Source of the DNA: Chryseobacterium oranimense
Lineage (GTDB): Bacteria > Bacteroidota > Bacteroidia > Flavobacteriales > Weeksellaceae
DNA length: 64,000 nt
Reading direction: 5' to 3'
NCBI RefSeq assembly: GCF_900129755.1
Contig: NZ_FQWT01000001.1
Location: forward strand, 992,001-1,056,000
In this document: one piece after another, positions 24,490 through 33,953 of the stretch
Layout of the letters: every line of letters starts with the position of its first letter
How positions within the stretch are numbered: position 1 is the stretch's first letter
The notes under the pieces: model-generated
The model's input: the letters and a program-made list of their open reading frames with translations, nothing else
What the model was told of the DNA's origin: nothing
Database searches by the model: none
Program-made: the position numbers and the translations under genes

Positions 24490-24921
24490 ATGAAAGGTCA
24501 GACCAAAGAAGAGCTCCTTACGTTCCTAAACAACTGGGGAAACGGGGTAACACTAGCCAAAACACTTGAAATACAATTCATAGATATTGACGTTGAAAAT
24601 GAAACTCTGACTGCTACCATGCCGGTACAACCAAAAGTACACCAGCCATTCGGGATCCTTCACGGAGGAGCAAGCTGTGTGCTGGCGGAAACTTTAGGTT
24701 CAAGCCTGTCCAATATTTTCATCGACGGCAGTAAGTATTACGGAGTGGGAACGAATATCAATTCCAACCATCTTAAGAGTAAAAAAGACGGCATTGTAAC
24801 AGCTACGGCACGCTTTATCAGAAAAGGAAAAACAATGCATGTTTCTGAAATCGAGATCAGGGATGAAAAAGGAGTGCTCATCAACCATACAACGATGACG
24901 AACAATATCCTTCTCAGATAA
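24490..24921 (+). CDS. Hotdog thioesterase, MenI-like
   Basis: This 143-residue hotdog-fold thioesterase of the PaaI/DHNA-CoA hydrolase type has HGG at 58-60 and GILHGGASCVLAETLG with Glu67 as the catalytic acidic residue. YGVGTNINSNHLKS is the substrate-binding strand. DHNA-CoA hydrolase (MenI) releases 1,4-dihydroxy-2-naphthoate in menaquinone synthesis. The gene sits about 200 bases upstream of an isochorismate synthase, also menaquinone-related, so MenI is the favoured reading. A generic acyl-CoA thioesterase cannot be excluded. Confidence 0.82.
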   Translation: MKGQTKEELLTFLNNWGNGVTLAKTLEIQFIDIDVENETLTATMPVQPKVHQPFGILHGGASCVLAETLGSSLSNIFIDGSKYYGVGTNINSNHLKSKKDGIVTATARFIRKGKTMHVSEIEIRDEKGVLINHTTMTNNILLR

Positions 24922-25129
24922 TCCTAAAAATATCAACTACAATAAAGACTCAAGAAAAATTGGGTCTTTTTTTATTTCCGGAATATAATATGAGAAATGT
25001 TTCGTTAAAAAACAGTCTTTATATTTTGACATTTTTAAGACTAGTAATACCTTTGCTGAAAGGAAAATTACCCCGGAACTTTTCTGTTATATTTCAGCAG
25101 GAACGATTTTCAAAACCTATCCACAGCGC

Positions 25130-26095
25130 ATGATTTACTTCAAACTTCCCTTCGACGAAACATTATATTCAACAGATCAGAACCAAAACGGAGAATCCGT
25201 TCAGTTTCATTCTTTTGACCTTTTAAGGCAGATCGGTTTTGAAGGTGGTATTATCAATGCTTCCGAAAAGTTTGAACGGGAAATCATTACCAATGAGACT
25301 CTATTGAAAGACGAAAGCTTTTTCAATGCAGAAACCAAGGAAGAATATATTGACAGTCTTCATCAGGTTATTTCGGTGATTAAAGATCATAAGCTTCCAA
25401 AGCTGGTGTATTCGAGAAGAAATATCTTCAGGGATTTTAATCAGATTGATTTTAAAGAGAGCTTTAAAAAACTTTGTACTTCTTACCCTAATGCCTTCAG
25501 ATATCTATTTAATGACGGACAAAATGCCTGGATGGGAGCTTTTTCAGAAACTTTAGGAAAATTCAACAAAACAACTCATGAATTTGAAACCATGAGCCTT
25601 GCAGGAACACTTCCTGTGTCTGAAGAATGGACAGAAAAGGAAATCGAGGAACAGAAACCTGTAACTTCCTATATTCAGGATACACTTAAAAATTATTCCG
25701 GAAATATAGAAATATCAGAGACTTACGACCATATTTCGGGAAATATCAAACATTTGCGAACAGATTTTAAAGCGCAAATAAATCCTGAAGATCTGGACAG
25801 CCTTATTAACGACCTTCATCCTACTCCTGCCGTGTGCGGTATTCCAAAGGATTTCTGTAAAAAAAGCATTCAGGAACTGGAAAAATTTCCGCGTGAATTG
25901 TATTCCGGCTTCATTAAAGTAGAAACAGAGGAAAGTGTAATGTATTTTGTTAATCTCAGATGTGCAAAGCTTTACAAGGATTCTGTACATGTATTCATAG
26001 GTGGTGGCATCACAGCCCAGAGCAGCCCGGAAAAAGAATGGAGAGAAACGGAGCTGAAATCGGAAGCAATCTTAAAAAATCTGGTTGTTTTTTAA
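25130..26095 (+). CDS. menF: Isochorismate synthase (chorismate-binding enzyme)
   Basis: The 321-residue protein has the chorismate-binding fold: SLAGT near 155, LRTDFKAQI near 203, LHPTPAVCG near 228 and GGGITAQSSPEKEWRET at 291-307. It converts chorismate to isochorismate, the first step of menaquinone (or of catecholate siderophore) synthesis. It is shorter than typical MenF/EntC of about 380-430 residues, the N-terminal part being compact. Context with a MenI-like thioesterase and, far away, MenC favours menaquinone. The symbol menF is by function, not a clear orthologue match. Confidence 0.85.
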   Translation: MIYFKLPFDETLYSTDQNQNGESVQFHSFDLLRQIGFEGGIINASEKFEREIITNETLLKDESFFNAETKEEYIDSLHQVISVIKDHKLPKLVYSRRNIFRDFNQIDFKESFKKLCTSYPNAFRYLFNDGQNAWMGAFSETLGKFNKTTHEFETMSLAGTLPVSEEWTEKEIEEQKPVTSYIQDTLKNYSGNIEISETYDHISGNIKHLRTDFKAQINPEDLDSLINDLHPTPAVCGIPKDFCKKSIQELEKFPRELYSGFIKVETEESVMYFVNLRCAKLYKDSVHVFIGGGITAQSSPEKEWRETELKSEAILKNLVVF

Positions 26096-26136
26096 GGTAA
26101 GGTGGCTTCGAGAACCTCAGCCACCTTCCATCAGAA

Positions 26137-26168
26137 AACAAAAAAGCCTCCTTCCAAAGAAAGAGGCC
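26137..26168 (-). terminator. Terminator for the marC operon
   Basis: GCCTC at 26146-26150 pairs with GAGGC at 26163-26167. Read on the minus strand the stem is followed by a run of Ts from 26145 down. A second, unrelated stem AAGGTGGCT/AGCCACCTT (26099-26127) lies beside it and may end the isochorismate synthase transcript. Confidence 0.65.
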
Positions 26169-26195
26169 TGTTATATAGAATAATGTAATTCTGAA

Positions 26196-26390
26196 TTATT
26201 TCTTAGCTCCGATCCTGCTCCATGTATCCAGTACAAAAAGCAAAATAAGGCCAATAACCGCTGAAGCAATTGAAAATACAAACTTCAGGTTATCTTCTGA
26301 TAAAAGATCCGTCTGCCAGTCTAATGCATAAAGATTGATGGCAATAAACACGATAAACACAACTAGAAATACTTTATAAAACTTCTGCAT
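26196..26390 (-). CDS. Small membrane protein of unknown function
   Basis: This 64-residue protein has two hydrophobic segments, residues about 7-24 and 38-55, and a basic tail (RIGAKK). No family is recognised. It is the second gene after marC on the minus strand, 5 bases downstream, so it is probably a small partner of that transporter-like protein or simply co-transcribed. The size is too small for a stand-alone transporter. Confidence 0.7.
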   Translation of the reverse strand: MQKFYKVFLVVFIVFIAINLYALDWQTDLLSEDNLKFVFSIASAVIGLILLFVLDTWSRIGAKK

Positions 26391-26395
26391 GATAC

Positions 26396-26998
26396 TTAAA
26401 AATTAATATAGTTTTGCACCAATTGGGCAAAGTTAGCGGTGAATAATTTAATTGAAATCGCTAAAAGGATAATCCCGAAAACTTTCTGAAGAATAGACAG
26501 GGTAGCCTCCCCCATTCTGTTTTCCAGCCACTTCGCTGATTTCAGCACCAAATATACGAAAATTGTATTGAGAACAATTCCTAAAATAATATTAATATCG
26601 TGAAATTCAGCTCTGAGCGATAGCGTAGTCGTCAGGGTTCCCGCTCCTGCAACCAGCGGAAACGCAATAGGGACGATGGATGCAGCTTTAGCTTCTGTCG
26701 TTTTGTTGATCTCAATTCCAAGGATCATTTCCAGGGCTATGATAAAAATCACAAAAGCACCGGCAATCGCAAAGGAATTCACATCCACTCCTATCAGTTT
26801 AAGGATTTTATTTCCTACAAAAAGAAAAACAATCATGATCAGTCCGGCAGTAATCGATGCTTTTCCTGCTTCTATCTGTCCAAACTTCTGCTGAAGGCTT
26901 ACGATGATAGGAACAGAACCGATAATATCAATTACGGCAAAAAGAACCATAAAGCAGGTAACAATCTCTTTAATAGAGAAATCATTAAGTATTTCCAT
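26396..26998 (-). CDS. MarC family membrane protein
   Basis: This 200-residue, six-span membrane protein is of the MarC/UPF0056 family. FMVLFAVIDIIGSVPIIVSL at residues about 17-36 and GIEINKTTEAKAASIVPIAFPLVAGAGT in the middle are family features. The real function of the family is not settled: the old link to multiple antibiotic resistance is disputed. It is first in a two-gene unit with a small membrane protein. A TATTTTTG string 24 bases before the ATG could be its -7 element. Confidence 0.88.
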   Translation of the reverse strand: MEILNDFSIKEIVTCFMVLFAVIDIIGSVPIIVSLQQKFGQIEAGKASITAGLIMIVFLFVGNKILKLIGVDVNSFAIAGAFVIFIIALEMILGIEINKTTEAKAASIVPIAFPLVAGAGTLTTTLSLRAEFHDINIILGIVLNTIFVYLVLKSAKWLENRMGEATLSILQKVFGIILLAISIKLFTANFAQLVQNYINF

Positions 26999-27042
26999 CT
27001 CTTTGTAATTAAAAATTTCGCAAAAATATGAAAAAAAATTGA

Positions 27043-28782
27043 TTATTTGCTAATCTGTGAATACAAATTAACAACTGCTTTTAAAAGATCTTCCATTCCT
27101 TCTGCAGATTTCAAAGGAGAGTATTTCTCTACCTGAATCCTTTGTAAGAGATTCCTGTATTCTTCAGCAACAGCCAAACCTTTATAGCTTTCCAGGAAGA
27201 GTCTGAAATCCTGGGAAGAACTCTGGAAATACTGTTTTCTCACATCAATATCCATCTCTTCCAGGGTATCGAAAAATTTCTGATAATCTTCATTATCTTT
27301 AAGATTTTCCAAATAGCTGAAATAATCATTAATATCTGTTTTCAGCGTTTCTCTGATCTCTTTTTCTGTTTCAGCCACAGATCCCAGCGGTTTCGGGGTT
27401 GCTGTTTCTTTAACTAACGCTCGTTTTTTTTGCCATGTCTTAAATAACAGATACATGATAAATAACCCGACAAGAATAGAAATGTTGGTTAAAAGGATAT
27501 TCCAGTGGAATTTACTTTTCTCTTTTACTTTAAACGTCGTTGTTTTCAGAACCGGAGTATCCACCGTTTCAAGAAGCGTGTTGGTATATTCGTTTACCTT
27601 CTCAACGGTAGTACGCGATTCCAGGATCTGGTCATGGGAAAATGCATTCAGGTCAAGCGTTTTCTGGCCAAGGTCTACATATTCGCGGCTGGCCGGATCA
27701 AAGAATGCAAATTTCTCAGTCTGAATCGAAATAGGTCCTGCCTTTTTAGGAATCACAACATAACTGGCCAAAATTTCCCCTTTCATTCCCGTAGTTCCAG
27801 GAACTACCTTAGAGGTAATCTTAGGAGCAAACACTTCATAATCAGGTGAGGAAACAATCTTAGGCAAGTGCATATCCGGAAGATTGCCTTCGCCTGAAAC
27901 TTTAACCACTACATTAATCGGTTTTTTAACTTCTATTTTCTCTTTTGATGCATTGTAAACACTTACATTGAAGTTCCCAACCGCATTTTTAAAGTAATCG
28001 GGTGATCCTTCAGGGAGTCTTTTTACATTAAGCTTTACCTTATTGGAAACAATTTTATTCTTATTGGAATAGGTGCTTACCGATGCCGACACAGACGGAA
28101 CCTCAACATACCCTGCTTCATTAGGAAATACCATAAATACAGCCAGAACCTGCGAAGCCATATTATTTGATCCCGAAGGATCTATTTCCGATTTGCTGAA
28201 GCTGATAGGATGCACATTGATATTATTCTGACGGGGAAGATGAACGTCCTTTACTTTTCTTAGGTTGTCCATATTCTTAGAATACACCTTCAATACAGCT
28301 ACTGTAGGCTGATCCTGATAAACCTCACGGTCTTCTATCTCCATATTAAGATAGACTTCATTGGAAAGATTACTGGCAAGAGATCTTTTATCAATAATAT
28401 CCTTAATATTTACATCAAAAGGCTCAGTCTTGTAAATTTTATTATTGACGGTTACCAAAACAGATCCGATCTTGATTTTACCTCTTTTCTTCGGCTCAAG
28501 GGCAATTCTTGAAATCTTCTGGGTAATCAGTGTATTGGTGGCAGGATCGATCAACGTATTGGTCATTGATCCGCTTCCTATAATATTAAACTTTGAGAGA
28601 TCAGGAAGCTGAAAGCGGGTTTGAGGTTCAAGATCAATCCCGTTAAGCTCCAGAACTATGGTAAGGTTTACAATATCCTTTCCGTTGTATTCTGATTTAT
28701 CAGATTCCATAAAAAGATTAACCTGTCCGTAAGAAATCACGGAGGTCAAAAGGAATAATATGTAAATCAGTTTTTGCTGCAT
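27043..28782 (-). CDS. batD: BatD family protein
   Basis: The 579-residue protein has a signal peptide (MQQKLIYILFLLTSVISYGQ) followed by several Ig/Fn3-like beta domains and, near residue 430, one membrane span (LLTNISILVGLFIMYLLF), with a soluble C-terminal part. BatD (oxygen tolerance) proteins are part of the Bat system, which resembles von Willebrand factor-domain complexes on the envelope. The ATG at 28782 is used because the longer frame begins with TTG-GTG. The start overlaps the stop of batC by one base, as TGATG. It ends the moxR-bat operon. Confidence 0.9.
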   Translation of the reverse strand: MQQKLIYILFLLTSVISYGQVNLFMESDKSEYNGKDIVNLTIVLELNGIDLEPQTRFQLPDLSKFNIIGSGSMTNTLIDPATNTLITQKISRIALEPKKRGKIKIGSVLVTVNNKIYKTEPFDVNIKDIIDKRSLASNLSNEVYLNMEIEDREVYQDQPTVAVLKVYSKNMDNLRKVKDVHLPRQNNINVHPISFSKSEIDPSGSNNMASQVLAVFMVFPNEAGYVEVPSVSASVSTYSNKNKIVSNKVKLNVKRLPEGSPDYFKNAVGNFNVSVYNASKEKIEVKKPINVVVKVSGEGNLPDMHLPKIVSSPDYEVFAPKITSKVVPGTTGMKGEILASYVVIPKKAGPISIQTEKFAFFDPASREYVDLGQKTLDLNAFSHDQILESRTTVEKVNEYTNTLLETVDTPVLKTTTFKVKEKSKFHWNILLTNISILVGLFIMYLLFKTWQKKRALVKETATPKPLGSVAETEKEIRETLKTDINDYFSYLENLKDNEDYQKFFDTLEEMDIDVRKQYFQSSSQDFRLFLESYKGLAVAEEYRNLLQRIQVEKYSPLKSAEGMEDLLKAVVNLYSQISK

Positions 28783-29531
28783 CACCAATCTTTTTCGTTG
28801 CTCTGCGGCACCGAATAAGAATTCTTATTTAAGATTTTTCTGGCGGTTTCTTTTTCTTTTTCGTTGACTTTATCTAATATCGCATTTTCAAGGTTCTTAG
28901 GCATTTTTCCCTCATCATCCTGGTTTTGCTTAGGAGTATTTCCCTGTTCGCTTTTTCCTTCATTCTGCTGGCCGCTGCCCTGATCCTGCTTCTGATCTTT
29001 CTGGTCTCCTTTCTGATCATCATTTTTATTCTGATCATTTCCACCGCCGCCTTTTCCTGAATTGTTCTGTTCGTTTTTCTGCTTCTGCTGTTTTTCTTTT
29101 TCTTTCAGCTTGGCAATTTCATAGTTCTTCCGGGTTGCTTCATTATAAGGATCCTGTTTCAGGGCCTGCTTATAATAATCAGCTGCTTTTTCCGGCTGGT
29201 TCATCTGCATGTATGCATTCCCCAGGTTATGAAGGGCAGCCGTTTTATCCGGTAGCGTCTGCGAAAGCTTCTGGGCTTTGTCAAACTCTGCTTTAGCCTC
29301 TTCATACTTCTTACTTTTATATAAGGCATTTCCCAGGTTATAATGCGCGGTAAAGTCTTTTTCATTCACTTTTACGGCTTCCATATATTTGGAAGACGCT
29401 CCGTCATAGTCTTTTCCGTTAAATTTCTGATTACCTTCATAGACTAAAGTTCTATAGTTTTCCTGCCCAGACAATACGTTTGAGAATGTAAAAACAATAA
29501 GAAACGATAAAAAAATGATTTTAGTATTCAT
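28782..29531 (-). CDS. batC: BatC, TPR repeat protein
   Basis: The 249-residue protein has a signal peptide (MNTKIIFLSFLIVFTFSNVL) and then three tetratricopeptide repeats at residues about 30-140, such as FTAHYNLGNALYKSKKYEEA and AALHNLGNAYMQMNQPEKAA. These are followed by a long low-complexity stretch rich in Lys, Gln, Gly and Asn. It is periplasmic and likely a scaffold for BatA and BatB. The ATG at 29531 is chosen over an upstream TTG. It ends by overlapping batD. Confidence 0.88.
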   Translation of the reverse strand: MNTKIIFLSFLIVFTFSNVLSGQENYRTLVYEGNQKFNGKDYDGASSKYMEAVKVNEKDFTAHYNLGNALYKSKKYEEAKAEFDKAQKLSQTLPDKTAALHNLGNAYMQMNQPEKAADYYKQALKQDPYNEATRKNYEIAKLKEKEKQQKQKNEQNNSGKGGGGNDQNKNDDQKGDQKDQKQDQGSGQQNEGKSEQGNTPKQNQDDEGKMPKNLENAILDKVNEKEKETARKILNKNSYSVPQSNEKDW

Positions 29532-29632
29532 TACCTGCAAAATTATTCCTTTATATGTTAATAAACAGACTTCTATTTGTTAAAGTTCGGTTAAAGTACT
29601 TATTTAAAATCTTGATAAACAAAGTATAAAAA

Positions 29633-30640
29633 CTAAATATTGAAATCTTTTTTCGGATTCAAGATATAAATTAAAAAGAAAAAGAAAATAGAAACTATTA
29701 AAAAGTACTGATAGTAATGATTGGCATTCTGAGATTTCACCAGCGTCTGTGCAGATGAAGATTTCCTTTTCATGGCATCAATGATCTTATCCGGAGCTTC
29801 ATTAATGTTATTTCCGTCTATATAATCTCCTCCTGTAGATTCCGCCATTTTTTTAAGGGCTTCCGTCTGTCTTTTGGAAATTACCGTTCCTCCGTCCATA
29901 TCGGTTTTATAGCCCATCAGCTGTCCGAAAACGTATTCCGGAACCGGAGCGCCTTCATCTGTCCCTATTCCTACCGATGTTATGGATATTCCTTCTTTAT
30001 TGGCCAGTCGTATCGCCGCATTATCATTGCCTTCGTTATCTTCCCCGTCACTCAGCAGAACAACTTTTCTTGAGCCTTTGCTTACATTTTTAAATTTCTC
30101 TACAGCAGCCTGCATTCCTTTCAGGAAATCGGTCCCCTGAATCTTCATTGAGCCTGTTTCCACAGCACTTATGTAAGTTTCCGCAGAACCGTAATCTGTG
30201 GTAAGCGGCATAATAGAAACGGCTTCCCCTGCAAAAATGACGATTCCAATCTTATCATTCTTAAGCTTCTGCATCATGGCAGTCATCAGATTCTTTGCTT
30301 CCGAAAGGCGGCTGGGATCAATATCTTCCGCATTCATTGAATTGGAAACATCAAGCATAAAGATGACATTATTAAGCTTCTGGTTGGTTTTTACTTCCTC
30401 GGAACCATTCAACAGATCTATGATCGAAAATATCAGGAAAAGTGTTCCCAAAAGGTATAAAGCCGGAAAGAATTTTGTAAACCCGGATCTTTTTTCAAAC
30501 AGACTGTCATGAAAGCGGCTGTCTGCAAAGATCTCCCTTCTTTTCTTTTTCCATTTCAAAAAACGGATCAAAAAGAAAGAGAGCAGCGGCAAAAGCAGCA
30601 GCAATAATAAATACCAGTAATTTCCTAACGACCAATTCAT
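29633..30640 (-). CDS. batB: BatB, VWA domain protein
   Basis: This 335-residue membrane protein has an N-terminal pair of spans (residues about 9-27 and 58-78) and a von Willebrand A domain. FMLDVSNSMN at 94-103 is the MIDAS metal site (DxSxS), and SDGEDNEGND later gives the distal metal ligands. A C-terminal span near 318-330 anchors it. It shares a one-base TGATG overlap with batA upstream. It belongs to the operon that runs from the moxR gene to batD. Confidence 0.9.
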   Translation of the reverse strand: MNWSLGNYWYLLLLLLLPLLSFFLIRFLKWKKKRREIFADSRFHDSLFEKRSGFTKFFPALYLLGTLFLIFSIIDLLNGSEEVKTNQKLNNVIFMLDVSNSMNAEDIDPSRLSEAKNLMTAMMQKLKNDKIGIVIFAGEAVSIMPLTTDYGSAETYISAVETGSMKIQGTDFLKGMQAAVEKFKNVSKGSRKVVLLSDGEDNEGNDNAAIRLANKEGISITSVGIGTDEGAPVPEYVFGQLMGYKTDMDGGTVISKRQTEALKKMAESTGGDYIDGNNINEAPDKIIDAMKRKSSSAQTLVKSQNANHYYQYFLIVSIFFFFLIYILNPKKDFNI

Positions 30641-31632
30641 CAGCTTAAAAATTTATATAACACCCATCGCAGCAGTGCATCAAAAAACAGCATTCCCAAT
30701 GCGATCCAAAGGAAAATTTTAAAATATTCATCATAATTATACAGCTTGGAAACCTTGATATCTGTTTTTTCCAATTGGTTGATTTCATCATACACCTCTT
30801 CTAGACTGCTGTTGGAAGTAGCCCTGAAGTATCTTCCTCCCGTTGTCTGTGCAACTTCTCTCAATGTATTCTCATCAATCGTTACTGCCGTTTCCGTAAA
30901 GATCAGGTCACCAAAAATATCCTGTGAGGTAGGCATCAGCGCAAAACCGTTGGTTCCGATCCCGATGGTATATACTTTTATATTATTATTTTTGGCAAGT
31001 TCTGCGGCCATCTGCGGAGGAATTGCATTCTGGATATTGCTTACCCCGTCCGTCATTAAAATCACCACTTTACTTTTAGCCTTGCTTTTAATCAGGTGGT
31101 TTACCGCTACGGAAAGCCCTTCTCCAATAGCTGTTCCGGGTTCAAGACCTGCGGAATTCAGATTTTTAATTTCATCTATAACGACCTGATGATCGGAAGT
31201 CACCGGAACTTTTGTGAAGGCTTCCGCAGCATAAGCTACGACCCCTATCCTGTCGTTCGGACGTTTTTGAACAAATTTTACAGCGATATCTTTTAATGCT
31301 GTAATACGGTCCGGATTGAGGTCTTTGGCAAGCATACTCAGGGAAACGTCTATGGAAAGCATAATATCGACTCCTTTGGTATCGTCCCTGTCCTGGGAAA
31401 CTGTAAATGTTCTCGGTCTGGCCATTGCAATAATCAGCGCAGAGAGAATAATATATTTTGAAACTTTAAGCAGAGCAAGCACAGCACGGATTCCTCCACT
31501 GTCATCCATATTCCGGACGGTAGGAACTTTGATCCCTTTCTTTCGTTTTCCACCCGCATCTTTTATAAAAAGAGGAATGAACAGCAGGAAAAGCAGCAGG
31601 AACCACGGACTGTAAAATTCAAAATCAAGCAT
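30640..31632 (-). CDS. batA: BatA, VWA domain protein
   Basis: The 330-residue protein has two N-terminal spans (residues about 8-23 and 58-72), a VWA domain with MIDAS DVSLS at 95-99 and MTDGVSN near 194, and a C-terminal span. Its partner BatB is encoded just downstream. The Bat operon was named from aerotolerance in Bacteroides. Its molecular role is still open. It overlaps the upstream membrane-anchored gene by 8 bases. Confidence 0.9.
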   Translation of the reverse strand: MLDFEFYSPWFLLLFLLFIPLFIKDAGGKRKKGIKVPTVRNMDDSGGIRAVLALLKVSKYIILSALIIAMARPRTFTVSQDRDDTKGVDIMLSIDVSLSMLAKDLNPDRITALKDIAVKFVQKRPNDRIGVVAYAAEAFTKVPVTSDHQVVIDEIKNLNSAGLEPGTAIGEGLSVAVNHLIKSKAKSKVVILMTDGVSNIQNAIPPQMAAELAKNNNIKVYTIGIGTNGFALMPTSQDIFGDLIFTETAVTIDENTLREVAQTTGGRYFRATSNSSLEEVYDEINQLEKTDIKVSKLYNYDEYFKIFLWIALGMLFFDALLRWVLYKFLS

Positions 31633-32527
31633 CCTTTCTTAAGTTTTCAAATTCTAAATCTTTTGATGATCTCTTCACAAAATCTCGGATATCAGCAAAA
31701 TCTTTCTCCATCGTGGTCTGATCAGGGAAGGTTTTGGCAAACTTTACCAGATCGCCTCTTAAAAAGACATCTTCCACTATCCTTTCGTTTTCCTGGGAGA
31801 TGGTATTATTCTTTTTCAGGACGTCGATAAGATCATCTGTAAGAAGAACGTCTGCAGGAAGCTGATACTGTCTGCTAATGAATTTTCTTGATATATCTAT
31901 TAATTCAACATAGAACGAACGGAAATCGCCTCCTTCTATATATTTTTTCTTTTTCAGGGAATCCAGTTCCTTTAAAGTCTGGTTGGTGGCAACAACAGGC
32001 GAACTTTTTGATTTTCTGCCCCATTTGACAAACATAATGATTGCTATAATCAAGGCAATAACCGCTAAAGCTGCAAGAATATAAAACTTGTAAAGCTCCC
32101 AGTAATCCTTGGTTTCAAGCTTCACCTCCTTATTCTTCATAATGTCATTGATCTGGTCTCCCTTTTGGGCAGTATTCACAACATCAATTTCGTAAGGAAT
32201 GGTTTTTAAGATCTTTCCTCCGACATTGAATTCCAGCTCGGGAATGGTAAATTTTCCTTCTTCATAGACTGAAAATTCAATTTTCCTTTCATAAGAATTC
32301 TGGTTTTGTCCGATGCTGTCTTTAATTTCTTCAAAATGGAAGGGAAGCAGCTCATTTTTGGGAGCTGAAACCACCTGTAGCTCGTGAATATTGTCTATTT
32401 TAATCACCAGACGGTTAACTTCACCTAAAGCAAGGGTCTTCTTCTCCAAATTGGAAGACAGTATCTGTGAAAAAGCGTTTCCACAGATTAAAAAAGAAAG
32501 TATTAAAAGTATTTTTTTCAATTTCAA
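31625..32527 (-). CDS. Bat-operon membrane protein, DUF4381-like
   Basis: The 300-residue protein has a signal peptide (MKLKKILLILSFLICGNAFS), a periplasmic domain of about 120 residues, one span near 150-168 (FYILAALAVIALIIAIIMF) and a cytosolic C-terminal domain (residues 185-300) rich in helices. It fits the DUF4381-type gene found between DUF58 and batA. The start codon is TTG. No ATG lies in frame nearby, so TTG is the only candidate with a signal peptide. It overlaps batA by 8 bases. Confidence 0.75.
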   Translation of the reverse strand: MKLKKILLILSFLICGNAFSQILSSNLEKKTLALGEVNRLVIKIDNIHELQVVSAPKNELLPFHFEEIKDSIGQNQNSYERKIEFSVYEEGKFTIPELEFNVGGKILKTIPYEIDVVNTAQKGDQINDIMKNKEVKLETKDYWELYKFYILAALAVIALIIAIIMFVKWGRKSKSSPVVATNQTLKELDSLKKKKYIEGGDFRSFYVELIDISRKFISRQYQLPADVLLTDDLIDVLKKNNTISQENERIVEDVFLRGDLVKFAKTFPDQTTMEKDFADIRDFVKRSSKDLEFENLRKDA

Positions 32528-32567
32528 CTGATTGTAATTGCGGCCGGAGCCTTCATTTATTTTAAAT

Positions 32568-33431
32568 TTACTTTTTCTGGAAATAATTATACAGCAGCTT
32601 TGAATAATCAGCGCCTGTGTTGATATTCATAAAACTGGCCGAACTGGTGGCAAAATCTTCTTCCAGAGCCCGGACTTTCTGTTTCTGAGCTTCAGCAAAT
32701 GTGTATCTCCATCTTGCACTGGAAGTATTCGCCCAGATTTCTTTACCTGTTTCGGCATCATACAAAAGGGCATAGCCTATATCAGGTATTTCATTGTCTT
32801 TCTCGTCATAGATCCTCATCCCCAAAAGCTGGTGTTTTTTTGAAGCCACGCGCAGCATTTTAGAATCATAATCATCTTCAAAATCTGAGAACAGGAACAC
32901 CAGTGATTTTCTTTTGAATATTCCCATCATATATTCCATTGCCTTGTCGATCTTCGATACGGCCGGGACATAATCTGCCATCAGAATATTGCTGATGATG
33001 GAAAGAATATGCTTTCTGCCTTTCTGAGGTGGTATTACTTTATATACTTTATCGGCAAACAGGATCAGGCCTACTTTATCATTGTTTCCGGCTGCGGAAA
33101 ATCCAAGGCTGGCTGCAATTTCTGCAACATATTCTCTTTTGAGCTGGCCTTTGGTACCGTAATCCATAGAGGCAGAAATATCTACCAGCAGCATCATCGT
33201 CAGCTCCCTTTCCTCTTCCATTACCTTTACGAACGGTTCGCGGAAACGGGCTGTTTTGTTCCAGTCGATTCTGCGGATTTCATCTCCGAACTGGTATGGG
33301 CGGACTTCCGAAAACGTCATCCCCTGCCCTTTAAAAGCACTGTGATACTGTCCCATAAGTGAAGCTTCCGTCTTCTTTCTGGTACGGATCTCTATCTGCT
33401 TTACTTTTTTTACAATATCTTTTATTTCCAT
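32568..33431 (-). CDS. DUF58 domain protein
   Basis: This 287-residue protein is of the DUF58 family, which pairs with MoxR ATPases. The signature EIRRIDWNKTAR at 51-62 is present, and DISASMDYG near 83-91 forms a VWA-like fold. No membrane segment is evident. MoxR/DUF58 pairs are thought to form chaperone-like complexes with VWA proteins. Upstream there is a GNAT gene, which separates it from moxR. Confidence 0.92.
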   Translation of the reverse strand: MEIKDIVKKVKQIEIRTRKKTEASLMGQYHSAFKGQGMTFSEVRPYQFGDEIRRIDWNKTARFREPFVKVMEEERELTMMLLVDISASMDYGTKGQLKREYVAEIAASLGFSAAGNNDKVGLILFADKVYKVIPPQKGRKHILSIISNILMADYVPAVSKIDKAMEYMMGIFKRKSLVFLFSDFEDDYDSKMLRVASKKHQLLGMRIYDEKDNEIPDIGYALLYDAETGKEIWANTSSARWRYTFAEAQKQKVRALEEDFATSSASFMNINTGADYSKLLYNYFQKK

Positions 33432-33494
33432 ATGTGTTGCGGAATTCGGGTTACGAAATTCGGGTTGTGGGGTAACGTTCTACTCTTCTATCTT

Positions 33495-33953
33495 CTAATC
33501 TCTCAATTCAATCGAAACATTCAGCCATTCATCATCGAATTTCGGGCTGTATTTCTTATAAAAATTAATGGCGGGTTCGTTCCAGTTCAATACCTGGAAA
33601 ACCATTCCGCTATACTGGTTTGCTTTTCCATATTCCAGAGTGGCATCAAACAGAAGTTTTCCTATCTGTTTGCCTCTCATTCTTTCGGTCACTACAAGAT
33701 CTTCAAGATACAGCCTTCTTCCTTTCCAGGTTGAAAATCTGTCATAATATAGGGAAATCCCTACAATTTCGTCATTAACTTCAGCAACAAACGCTCCCCA
33801 GACCGGAGATTTTCCGAATCCGTCCTCTGTAAATTCATCCAGCGTTATGGTTACCTCATGAAGAGCCTTTTCATATTCTGCAAGCTCACGGATGAGCTCC
33901 AGCATCGAAGCGCAGTCTTCCTGAACAGCTTTTCGGATAATAACCTCACTCAT
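33495..33953 (-). CDS. GNAT acetyltransferase, SSAT-like
   Basis: This 152-residue GNAT protein resembles the spermidine/spermine (diamine) N-acetyltransferase group. The RKAVQEDCASMLELIRELAE start is typical, and VTERMRGKQIGKLLFDATLE near 90-109 is the acetyl-CoA-binding motif (RGKQIGK). NWNEPAINFYKKY follows. It lies between moxR and DUF58 in an otherwise functional operon. Its start codon overlaps the stop of moxR as TAATG. Confidence 0.88.
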   Translation of the reverse strand: MSEVIIRKAVQEDCASMLELIRELAEYEKALHEVTITLDEFTEDGFGKSPVWGAFVAEVNDEIVGISLYYDRFSTWKGRRLYLEDLVVTERMRGKQIGKLLFDATLEYGKANQYSGMVFQVLNWNEPAINFYKKYSPKFDDEWLNVSIELRD